A stretch of 6,833 nt of DNA from Myxococcales bacterium. Lineage in GTDB: Bacteria; Myxococcota_A; Polyangia; Polyangiales; Polyangiaceae. Location of the stretch: assembly GCA_023248785.1 (NCBI GenBank), contig JAHFDX010000202.1:1-6833 (forward strand). Direction: 5' to 3'. The translations under genes were made by a program, and so were the position numbers. Shown piece by piece: positions 1-5,563 of the stretch. The notes under the pieces were generated by a model. That model worked only from the letters and a program-made list of their open reading frames with translations, had not been told where the DNA came from and did no database searches. Numbering within the stretch: the first letter of the stretch is position 1; each line of letters opens with the position of its first letter.

Positions 1-129
1 GACGCCATCGATCGGTTCGTCGACGCGACCGGCTCGATCCTCGATGAATACCGCGACTTGTTGCCATTGGTGTCGGACATGACTTCACGGCTCTCGTCGC
101 AGTTTCTTGCTGGGGGGCCTTTCGGATGA
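1..129 (+). CDS. C-terminal end of an unrecognised protein (partial, 5' end outside window)
   Basis: Reading frame 1 is open from the left edge and ends at TGA 127-129, giving 42 residues that finish in ...QFLAGGPFG. The visible part is mostly helical and amphipathic (DEYRDLLPLV, then a Ser/Leu-rich stretch) and carries no motif I can assign. Its stop overlaps the ATG of the radical SAM gene in an ATGA, so the two are almost certainly co-transcribed and translationally coupled, and it probably belongs to the same pathway. It could be another enzyme of the cluster or a partner of the radical SAM protein; the fragment cannot decide. That it is a coding end is supported by the overlap and the continuous frame; the function is unknown. 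Confidence 0.6.
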   Translation, partial: DAIDRFVDATGSILDEYRDLLPLVSDMTSRLSSQFLAGGPFG

Positions 130-1139
130 TGAAGGCGCTTCGCAAGGACGTGCGCTTTGCTTTGGGGATCTTGAAAAAGAAACCTTTCAATTGTCTTCTT
201 CAAGTAACGAATCGTTGCAACCTCACGTGCAGCTTTTGCGATTTTTGGCCCAATCCGGCCGCAAAACACGAAGAGCTCACCGTTTCCGAGTACGAAACCA
301 TCGCCGAGCAACTGTCCGAACTCGGATGTTTTCTCATTTCAATTGAGGGCGGGGAGCCCTTCGTTCGCAGCGATCTCCTCGATATTGTTCAGGTCCTCAG
401 CCGAAAGCACATGACCGCACTTTTTACGAGCGGCTGGTTTGTGACGGAAGAAAACGCGCGCGCCCTTTGGAACGCAGGTCTCACACATGCGAGCGTGTCT
501 ATCGATTTTTCCGAAGCGAAACGCCATGATGACAAGCGCGGACAGAAAGGAACGTCTGCGCGCGCATGGCGAGCCGTCGAGATGTTTCGCGACACGGCAA
601 AGCGCGGCGGCAAGCAGGTCAACGTGATGACCGTGCTCATGGATGAAAATTGGAACGACATGGAGGCCCTCTTTCAACGGACCCGCTCGGCAGGCGTTGG
701 TCACCAAGTCACACTGCTGTCGACGGGCGGGACGCGCCGCGGGAAAAATGGTGACGCCCTCCCCCCGCTTGGCACCTCAGCGCACATGACAAGACTCTGG
801 AAAATGTATCCACACGTGCGATTTTTTCGGGACTACTTCGAACGCATCGATGCATTCCTTGCCGGTGGACCCATGCCCACCTGCACCGCCGGCGCGCAGA
901 GCTTCAATATTGATCACGTGGGCAACGTGTCGTCGTGCATTGAACGAATCGGGGAACCTGTCGGCAATGTCCGCGAGATGGACTTGCGCGCGATCCATGC
1001 GCGCCTCTTGGAAGAGCAAGGCGCGATTGCAAAGTGCCAGCAATGTTGGACGGCATGCCGAGGTCTCCAGCAATCCATGGCCAACGGCGGCACGCTCAAG
1101 AGCTGGATCGACATGACCGTTCGGACGCGGTCGTCATAG
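126..1139 (+). CDS. Radical SAM enzyme with SPASM/twitch-like C-terminal domain
   Basis: The 337-residue protein has the radical SAM core: C31, C35 and C38 in CNLTCSFC bind the SAM-cleaving 4Fe-4S cluster, and GGEP at residues 75-78 is the SAM-contacting motif. The C-terminal part holds C253, C271, C304, C307 and C311 in a C-x17-C ... C-x2-C-x3-C pattern (with IDHVGNVSSC), as in SPASM or twitch domains that bind auxiliary clusters. Such enzymes make radical-based C-C, C-S or dehydrogenation changes, often on peptides; some relatives such as the hopanoid enzyme HpnH act on lipids. No precursor peptide gene is visible here, and the downstream genes are fatty-acid-like, so a lipid or ACP-bound substrate is plausible (inference). 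The start ATG 126 overlaps the previous stop; ATG 129 is an alternative one codon later, and a G-run at 112-117 could serve as ribosome binding site. Confidence 0.9.
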   Translation: MMKALRKDVRFALGILKKKPFNCLLQVTNRCNLTCSFCDFWPNPAAKHEELTVSEYETIAEQLSELGCFLISIEGGEPFVRSDLLDIVQVLSRKHMTALFTSGWFVTEENARALWNAGLTHASVSIDFSEAKRHDDKRGQKGTSARAWRAVEMFRDTAKRGGKQVNVMTVLMDENWNDMEALFQRTRSAGVGHQVTLLSTGGTRRGKNGDALPPLGTSAHMTRLWKMYPHVRFFRDYFERIDAFLAGGPMPTCTAGAQSFNIDHVGNVSSCIERIGEPVGNVREMDLRAIHARLLEEQGAIAKCQQCWTACRGLQQSMANGGTLKSWIDMTVRTRSS

Positions 1140-1141
1140 GA
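1138..1141 (+). promoter_or_regulatory. Ribosome binding site AGGA deciding the dehydratase start
   Basis: AGGA lies six bases before ATG 1148. It supports that start over the longer open frame that begins inside the radical SAM gene at 1034. The residues encoded before 1148 look nothing like a hotdog protein. Confidence 0.6.
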
Positions 1142-1147
1142 AACATC

Positions 1148-1624
1148 ATGCGTTACATTTTGCTCGATCGTGTTACCGAAATCCTCCCAGGGCTGCTGGC
1201 TCGAGGGCTCAAAGCCGTCACACTGACCGACGATGTTCTGCACGATCATTTCCCGGACTATCCCGTGCTCCCCGGCGCACTCCTGATTGAAGCTGCAGCG
1301 CAACTTTCGGGGTTTCTCATTGAAGCGACGGAAAATCGGCCAGGCGAACCTCCGAGGCGCGCGCTCCTCGTTCAAGTGGATAAGGCCAAATTTTATCGGC
1401 CCGCACAACCGGGAGACAGTGTGGAGCTCTTAGCTGAGATTGGCCAGACGATGGACGGCGCTTCGAAGATCAACGTGGAGGCAACCATTCGAGGCGAGAG
1501 ATGCATGAAAGGCTCACTCACCTTCATGCTTCGGCACATCGAATCGGAGCGCGTGCATGAACAACGCAGGTACCTCTATGCGCTTTGGACGCGCGATTTG
1601 CCGGAGAAAACATGGATCCCGTGA
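1148..1624 (+). CDS. FabZ-like 3-hydroxyacyl-ACP dehydratase (hotdog fold)
   Basis: The 158-residue protein fits a single-hotdog FabZ-type dehydratase, which removes water from 3-hydroxyacyl-ACP to give trans-2-enoyl-ACP. The catalytic signature is present: HDHFPDYPVLPGALLIEAAAQ, with His34 of HFP and Glu48 of LIEA in the places of the FabZ His/Glu pair. Downstream, KFYRPAQPGDSVEL matches the conserved central-strand region (F-x-RP-x-x-PGD). About 20 extra residues rich in Arg/Glu/Tyr extend the C-terminus beyond the usual end. The gene starts eight bases after the radical SAM stop, and its end overlaps the next gene by 13 bases. In context it would dehydrate intermediates made by the neighbouring ketosynthase and ketoreductase, probably on the dedicated ACP at 5097. 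Family assignment is firm; substrate chain length is unknown. Confidence 0.88.
   Translation: MRYILLDRVTEILPGLLARGLKAVTLTDDVLHDHFPDYPVLPGALLIEAAAQLSGFLIEATENRPGEPPRRALLVQVDKAKFYRPAQPGDSVELLAEIGQTMDGASKINVEATIRGERCMKGSLTFMLRHIESERVHEQRRYLYALWTRDLPEKTWIP
1603..1606 (+). promoter_or_regulatory. Ribosome binding site GGAG deciding the start at 1612
   Basis: GGAG lies inside the dehydratase coding region, five bases before ATG 1612. It supports ATG 1612 over the upstream in-frame ATG 1585, whose extra nine residues precede the typical ketosynthase opening strand (VIVITGG). Confidence 0.6.
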
Positions 1625-2502
1625 TCGTGATCACGGGCGGTGCGGAGCTCGTTCTTTCGGACGGTGCATGTGCTTCAGATCCATTGCCGTACCTTCGAGA
1701 ACGCAAGAGCCGCAAGTACTTGGGTTTGCAGGACGCGCTTGCTGTCGACGTGGTTGGGCGTGCGCTCGACGAGGCCAAGTTGGGGACTTGCCTGCCACCC
1801 GAGCGGACGGGCATTTATATCGCAGTCGGTTACATTCCGTTTGTTGAGGAAGACATCGAGCCCGTTCTCGCTCACTCGCGAGCGCCCGATGGAACCTTTT
1901 CGTTAGAGCAATTTTCGAGTGGTGGTTATCGACGCGCCCACCCGCTGTTGGCATTTCGATGCTTGCCGAACATGCCGGCCTACCACGTAGCTGCAAACTT
2001 CGGCGTCCGCGGACCGTACGCCGTGCACTATCCGAGTGCCGGCGAATTCTACCTCGCGTTTGAGGAGGCTCGCTCTGCTCTGGTGGAGCACCGCATCGAC
2101 GTTGCAATCGTGCTCGGCGTGGCGCATCAGCGAAATTTGCTCGTGGAGCATCACCTGGGTCGAATTGGAACGCCCGTTCCTGCTGCGTTAATCCGTGATG
2201 CGGGGGCTTCTGTGATTCTTGAGCGGCTGTCGGATGTGGGGCAGCGCACGGCGCCGATCGCCGAGCTTGTAGACATAACGACAGAGTACACACCCTTCGA
2301 TCCTATGACCCAGGCGCTTGCACACCGGGAACGCATTAATGGAATCGACGGAGGTCCTCTGGAACTCGGACCGTCGTCGATGCTCGTGCATTCGCTTCGC
2401 GCCCTGCGATCGGGGGCGCAATCGGTCGTTCATGAGCTCGAAGGTCGGGATGGTGTGTCTGGGCGCTGTACGTGGAGGGCTATGGGATGCGTGTCGTCGT
2501 AA
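1612..2502 (+). CDS. Degenerate ketosynthase-fold protein lacking the active-site Cys (chain-length-factor-like)
   Basis: This 296-residue protein opens with VIVITGG, the first strand of a thiolase/ketosynthase fold, and has the GIYIAVG strand and the segment VRGPYAVHYPSAGEFY that aligns with the ketosynthase nucleophile elbow. There the expected Cys is absent: residues 141-144 are P-S-A-G and the equivalent position is about Ala143. The HGTGT and KS-x-x-GH motifs are also absent, and the protein is about 110 residues shorter than FabF. It ends with GPSSMLVHSLRAL and a predicted final strand before TAA 2500-2502, so it looks complete rather than frameshifted. Such partners (chain-length factors, Ketoacyl-synt_2-type proteins of aryl-polyene clusters) dimerise with an active ketosynthase. 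The true ketosynthase follows with a 16-base overlap, which fits a 1:1 heterodimer (inference). Confidence 0.75.
   Translation: MDPVIVITGGAELVLSDGACASDPLPYLRERKSRKYLGLQDALAVDVVGRALDEAKLGTCLPPERTGIYIAVGYIPFVEEDIEPVLAHSRAPDGTFSLEQFSSGGYRRAHPLLAFRCLPNMPAYHVAANFGVRGPYAVHYPSAGEFYLAFEEARSALVEHRIDVAIVLGVAHQRNLLVEHHLGRIGTPVPAALIRDAGASVILERLSDVGQRTAPIAELVDITTEYTPFDPMTQALAHRERINGIDGGPLELGPSSMLVHSLRALRSGAQSVVHELEGRDGVSGRCTWRAMGCVSS
2474..2479 (+). promoter_or_regulatory. Strong ribosome binding site GGAGGG for the ketosynthase
   Basis: GGAGGG is seven bases before ATG 2487 and sits inside the 3' end of the preceding gene. It fixes the start at MRVVVTGMG rather than at the upstream GTG 2472, which would overlap the binding site itself. 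Confidence 0.7.
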
Positions 2503-3713
2503 CCGGCATGGGCGTCGTGTCGCCTCTCGGAAACGCGGTTTCTATCCTGGTGAGTGAATTGCTCGCCGGGCGTTCGGGCGTTCGGAGGATTTCCGTGTTC
2601 GATGCATCGGGACTTCCCACGCGCATCGCCGGTGAAGCACGCCTCCCAGAGGATGCACCGCTCGGCGATCGGAAAATTGCGTTTGCTTTGGAAGCCGCGC
2701 GCCAAGCGATGGCCCAAGCCAACTGGCCAACGGACTTCACCTCTTTGGGTGGCGTGAGCATGGGCGTGGGGCTTGAGTTGTTCAAAATGCCCGATCTCGT
2801 CGAACTCAAGCGTGACACCTTCGTGCCAAGGGAGACGCTGCGTGAACGCCTCGGCTTCATGCAAACACCGTCGGACATTTGTGTTCACCTGTTAGCTCAC
2901 CGATATGGGCTACGAAAGCCACCTCTCGTTCACGTATCGGCGTGTGCCGCAGGAACCGATGCCATCGGAACGGCCTTTCGCCTCATTCGAAGCGGACGGC
3001 GCAGATGCATGCTTGCCGGCGGAACCGACTCGATGATCAACCCCCTTGGTGTGGCGGGATTCTGTGCGTTGCAAGCGACAACCACTCGAAACGACGAGCC
3101 CACGCGCGCATCTCGCCCTTTTGAACTTCGTCGCGATGGCTTTGTGATGGGCGAAGGCGCCGGGGTACTCGCACTCGAACGGTGGGATGATGCACGCGCG
3201 CGGGGCGCGACGATCTTGGCCGAAATCGCGGGCTACGGGACCTCGTTTGATGCGTATAAAATTAGCGATCCGCATCCCGAAGGTTTCGGTGCGTACCTCG
3301 CCATGTCACGCGCGATGGACGATGCGAAAATCAATGCCGAGCAGATTGATGCCGTGAACGCGCATGGGACTGGCACACCTAAAAACGATCCCGCCGAAAC
3401 TCTCGCGCTGAAGCGATTGTTCGGCAGTCGTGCTCATCGAGTTCCGATAAGCGCAACAAAGTCGATGCTCGGACACCTGATCTCCGCCGCGGGCGCTGTC
3501 GAAGCGATTGCCTCGATCGGATGCATGCTCGAGGGCCGTGTTCATCCCACGATCAACCTCGACCAGCCCGATCCCATGTGTGACCTCGATTACGTGCCGC
3601 ACACGTCGCGCGCGCATGCGCAAACGCACGTGCTTTCGAGTTCGTACGGATTTGGTGGCCAAAATGCCGCAATTTTGCTGCGTCATCCAGGCGCAATGAC
3701 GGAGTTTTCGTGA
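2487..3713 (+). CDS. Beta-ketoacyl-ACP synthase II (FabF/KS-alpha type)
   Basis: The 408-residue protein is a full-length condensing enzyme. It opens with VVVTGMGVVSPLGN, has the nucleophile Cys153 in VSACAAGTDAIG, His293 in NAHGTGTPKND, and Lys325 and His330 in ATKSMLGHLISAAGA. It also carries the GFVMGEGAG strand and ends with SSSYGFGGQNAA, all diagnostic of FabF-like enzymes. It should catalyse decarboxylative condensation of malonyl-ACP with an acyl-ACP. All catalytic residues are intact, in contrast with the preceding cysteine-less homologue, with which it probably pairs. Its stop overlaps the ketoreductase start as GTGA. Together with the dedicated ACP this suggests a specialised role separate from housekeeping fatty-acid synthesis; product chain length cannot be read from the sequence. 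Confidence 0.93.
   Translation: MRVVVTGMGVVSPLGNAVSILVSELLAGRSGVRRISVFDASGLPTRIAGEARLPEDAPLGDRKIAFALEAARQAMAQANWPTDFTSLGGVSMGVGLELFKMPDLVELKRDTFVPRETLRERLGFMQTPSDICVHLLAHRYGLRKPPLVHVSACAAGTDAIGTAFRLIRSGRRRCMLAGGTDSMINPLGVAGFCALQATTTRNDEPTRASRPFELRRDGFVMGEGAGVLALERWDDARARGATILAEIAGYGTSFDAYKISDPHPEGFGAYLAMSRAMDDAKINAEQIDAVNAHGTGTPKNDPAETLALKRLFGSRAHRVPISATKSMLGHLISAAGAVEAIASIGCMLEGRVHPTINLDQPDPMCDLDYVPHTSRAHAQTHVLSSSYGFGGQNAAILLRHPGAMTEFS
3701..3704 (+). promoter_or_regulatory. Ribosome binding site GGAG for the GTG-started ketoreductase
   Basis: GGAG is five bases before GTG 3710, which lies in a GTGA overlap with the ketosynthase stop. It supports this non-ATG start. Confidence 0.55.
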
Positions 3714-4465
3714 GCGCGCTTCTCCTTGGCAAACGAGTCGTCGTGACCGGCGCAAGCCGTGGTCTCGGCCGCGCCATCGCGCTCGCAGCCGCGCGTGAAG
3801 GCGCCGATGTTGGCGTCGGGTACCACGAGCGAAAGAACGATGCGGAATTCGTAACCAATGACATTACAAATGAATCCGGCCGACGGGCCATCGCCTTTCC
3901 CTTCGACGTTTCAAGCGAGCGCGATGTCGAGAGCGCAGTCGATCACTTCGAACGCGAACTCGGTCCGATTGACGGATGGGTTAACAACGCAGGCTATAAC
4001 CGCGGCGGATTGCTCGTCACGGGGGATGCAAACGAATGGCGTCAAGAGCTCGAAGTTAACGTGCTCGGACCTCTTTTGTGCGCACGCGCGATCATCAAGC
4101 GCATGATGCAACGGCGATGTGGTGTGATCGTGAACGTCAGTTCGGTCGCCGCCGTTCGGCCTACACGTGGGCAGGTGGCCTATGCAGCGTGCAAAGGCGG
4201 AGTCGAATCAATGACACGCGCGCTTGCGGTCGAGTACGCGAAAAAGGGAATCGCTGTTTTGTGCCTTCGACCTGGGCCGATCGACACGGACATGCTGGCC
4301 GCCACGCGCGTGCTTGCCGACGATGAAGTGATCAAAAAAACCCTGGTTGGACGCATCGCATCGGCGGATGAAATCGCGGAGCATGCGGTCTTTATGCTGA
4401 GCAGTCGCGCTGCGTATGCGACTGGATCGATCGTGACAGTCGACGGAGGGTATGTTCTTTCATGA
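3710..4465 (+). CDS. 3-oxoacyl-ACP reductase, short-chain dehydrogenase family (FabG-like)
   Basis: The 251-residue protein is a classical SDR. The nucleotide-binding motif TGASRGLG is at residues 13-20, NNAG at 92-95, the catalytic Asn at 117, Ser at 145, and Tyr158 with Lys162 in YAACK. The PGPIDTDM segment and the closing TGSIVTVDGGY match the FabG branch. It should reduce 3-oxoacyl-ACP to 3-hydroxyacyl-ACP using NAD(P)H. Position between the ketosynthase and the remaining cluster genes, with 4-base overlaps on both sides (GTGA and ATGA), makes it the ketoreductase of this pathway. SDRs are broad, so another alcohol/ketone substrate is possible, but context favours the ACP-bound one. Confidence 0.92.
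   Translation: MSALLLGKRVVVTGASRGLGRAIALAAAREGADVGVGYHERKNDAEFVTNDITNESGRRAIAFPFDVSSERDVESAVDHFERELGPIDGWVNNAGYNRGGLLVTGDANEWRQELEVNVLGPLLCARAIIKRMMQRRCGVIVNVSSVAAVRPTRGQVAYAACKGGVESMTRALAVEYAKKGIAVLCLRPGPIDTDMLAATRVLADDEVIKKTLVGRIASADEIAEHAVFMLSSRAAYATGSIVTVDGGYVLS
4445..4450 (+). promoter_or_regulatory. Possible ribosome binding site GGAGGG for the nitroreductase gene
   Basis: GGAGGG ends eleven bases before ATG 4462, longer than usual, and overlaps the VDGGY codons of the ketoreductase. An ATG at 4452 closer by is out of frame. Translation probably relies partly on coupling through the ATGA overlap. Confidence 0.4.
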
Positions 4466-5100
4466 GAAGCTCTGACCTCGAAGGGCTTTTGCGGAGTCGG
4501 CGAAGCGTGCGGAGTTTCCTTGCCGAAGTTCCACCCGACCCGATGGTCGAGCGCGTCCTTGAACTCGCCATTCAAGCGCCGTCGGCCAGCAACAAGCAAC
4601 CGTGGCGATTTCTCGTCGTGAAGAATGCCGCGCTCATTTCAGAGATGGCAGCCATCGTGCGGGCGAGGGTTTTACTCATCGCAAAGCACGTTCCCGAGTC
4701 GAGCCAGCCTGCATTTCTTGCGTACGGTGACTACTTCACGCGTTTCGGCAGTGCGCCTCTTGTCATCGTCCCCATTCATCGGGGACACACGGTTCTGTCG
4801 AATCTCGTCGACGACGCGCTCCTACCAAGTGCGCGCGACGCCATCCTCGAGATGGAGCGCGACTCGGGACTTGTGGGGACGTCGCTCGCCCTCATGAATT
4901 TGCTCCTCGCCGCACACGCAGAGGGACTTGGTGCGTCAGCCATGACGGGGCCACTCGTGGCAAAAGACGCCTTGTGCACATTGCTTGGTGTCCCGAAGAG
5001 CTGGGGCATCGTTGCGATTGTCGCGATGGGCTATGCAGCCAAAGAGCCACGACCAACTGAACGAAAGCGTGTTGACAACGTTACAAGGTGGATCCGATGA
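4462..5100 (+). CDS. Nitroreductase-family FMN-dependent oxidoreductase
   Basis: The 212-residue protein has the nitroreductase hallmarks: RSRRSVRSF at residues 11-19 (phosphate-binding Arg/Ser of the FMN site), APSASNKQPWRF at 39-50, and GLGASAMTGP at 155-164, with typical length for the family. Members bind FMN as homodimers and use NAD(P)H or act as oxidases; natural roles include dehydrogenation in biosynthesis (for example azoline oxidation), enone or nitro reduction and flavin chemistry. In this operon, joined by ATGA overlaps to both the ketoreductase and the carrier-protein gene, it is probably a tailoring redox enzyme on the ACP-bound or released chain. It might stand in for an enoyl reductase or instead desaturate/aromatise the product (inference). 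The family call is firm; the reaction is not determined by sequence. Confidence 0.88.
   Translation: MRSSDLEGLLRSRRSVRSFLAEVPPDPMVERVLELAIQAPSASNKQPWRFLVVKNAALISEMAAIVRARVLLIAKHVPESSQPAFLAYGDYFTRFGSAPLVIVPIHRGHTVLSNLVDDALLPSARDAILEMERDSGLVGTSLALMNLLLAAHAEGLGASAMTGPLVAKDALCTLLGVPKSWGIVAIVAMGYAAKEPRPTERKRVDNVTRWIR
5085..5091 (+). promoter_or_regulatory. Ribosome binding site AAGGTGG for the carrier protein
   Basis: AAGGTGG lies five bases before ATG 5097. It favours ATG 5097, in the ATGA overlap, over an in-frame GTG at 5088 that is part of the binding site itself. Confidence 0.6.
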
Positions 5101-5498
5101 AGGAGCTCATTTCCGATCGCGTTTTCGACGTCGTAAGGCGGTGCATCGTCGATAGCTTGGCTGTGCAACCCGAAGACGTACGGCTGGAGAGCGGCCTCAT
5201 CCATGATCTTGGCGCCGACTCGCTCGACTTCGTCGACATCATTTTCATGATTGATCACGAGCTCGACATTCGAGTACGCGACAGCGAGTTCAATTTTCTC
5301 ACCCGCCTCGATTTCTCTTCGCCTTTAGTCATGAAGGACGGTCACCTAACGGAGTCGGTCATTGTTCAGCTCGAGAATTGGCTGCCGGCGCTCAAATCGC
5401 TACCGGACAAGGCCAAGGTCACTCCGCGTCAGCTGTTTTCGCTCATCACGGTCGAAGCGATTTGCATCGTGGCTTCGAGACGGTTAGCCCAAGCCTAA
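5097..5498 (+). CDS. Acyl carrier protein with C-terminal extension
   Basis: The 133-residue protein starts with a typical ACP helix (DVVRRCIVDSL), followed by the loop and the GADSLDFVD motif, where Ser42 is the expected phosphopantetheine attachment site. It then continues through an IDHELDIRV helix as usual. Ordinary ACPs are about 75-90 residues. Here about 45 extra residues (LTRLDFSSPL, KDGHLTES, a helix VIVQLENWLPAL) are inserted before a final helix (LFSLITVEAICIVASRRL) that resembles ACP helix IV. A similar long ACP layout occurs, as far as I recall, in ladderane-like and planctomycete type II clusters. It should carry the growing chain for the ketosynthase pair, ketoreductase and dehydratase. 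It is the last gene of the operon in this window and is followed by a gap and convergent genes. Confidence 0.88.
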   Translation: MKELISDRVFDVVRRCIVDSLAVQPEDVRLESGLIHDLGADSLDFVDIIFMIDHELDIRVRDSEFNFLTRLDFSSPLVMKDGHLTESVIVQLENWLPALKSLPDKAKVTPRQLFSLITVEAICIVASRRLAQA

Positions 5499-5503
5499 AA
5501 TAG

Positions 5504-5524
5504 AGCCACATAGCCGTATGTGCT
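5504..5524 (-). terminator. Weak hairpin between convergent operons, possible terminator
   Basis: An 8-bp stem (AGC-ACATA, 5504-5512, against TATGTGCT, 5517-5524) with one bulged C at 5507 and loop GCCG sits in the 65-bp gap between the converging genes. Read on the - strand, the stem is followed by a short T-run (CTATTTTAGG), so it could end the ABC-exporter transcript. On the + strand no T-run follows, so it is a poor terminator for the carrier-protein operon. The stem is AT-rich and the assignment is tentative. Confidence 0.33.
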
Positions 5525-5563
5525 AACGCGACTGACAAGCCATGGTCGGCCAGAAAGTATGCG

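Noticed and set aside
1034..1147. Extended N-terminus of the dehydratase from an ATG at 1034
   Set aside because: The extra 38 residues overlap the radical SAM gene in another frame, look unlike a hotdog protein, and ATG 1148 has a good AGGA six bases before it.
1585..1611. Upstream ATG start for the ketosynthase-like gene
   Set aside because: Nine extra residues precede the standard opening strand, and GGAG at 1603-1606 is correctly spaced for ATG 1612.
1631..2293. Long antisense open frame opposite the chain-length-factor-like gene
   Set aside because: Arg/Ala/Pro/Ser-rich translation without motifs; it is the shadow of a GC-rich coding strand that carries a recognisable protein.
1612..2502. 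The short ketosynthase as a frameshifted pseudogene
   Set aside because: The frame is uninterrupted, has its own ribosome binding site, ends with a plausible final strand, and overlaps the next gene in a coupled fashion typical of CLF-KS pairs.
2430..2888. Antisense open frames opposite the ketosynthase 5' end, with others at 914-1408 and 3306-3755
   Set aside because: No motifs or plausible protein character, and the + strand in each region encodes well-conserved enzymes.
4334..4340. Run of seven A within the ketoreductase as a possible slippage site
   Set aside because: The reading frame continues normally to a complete SDR C-terminus (TVDGGY), so no frameshift is needed.
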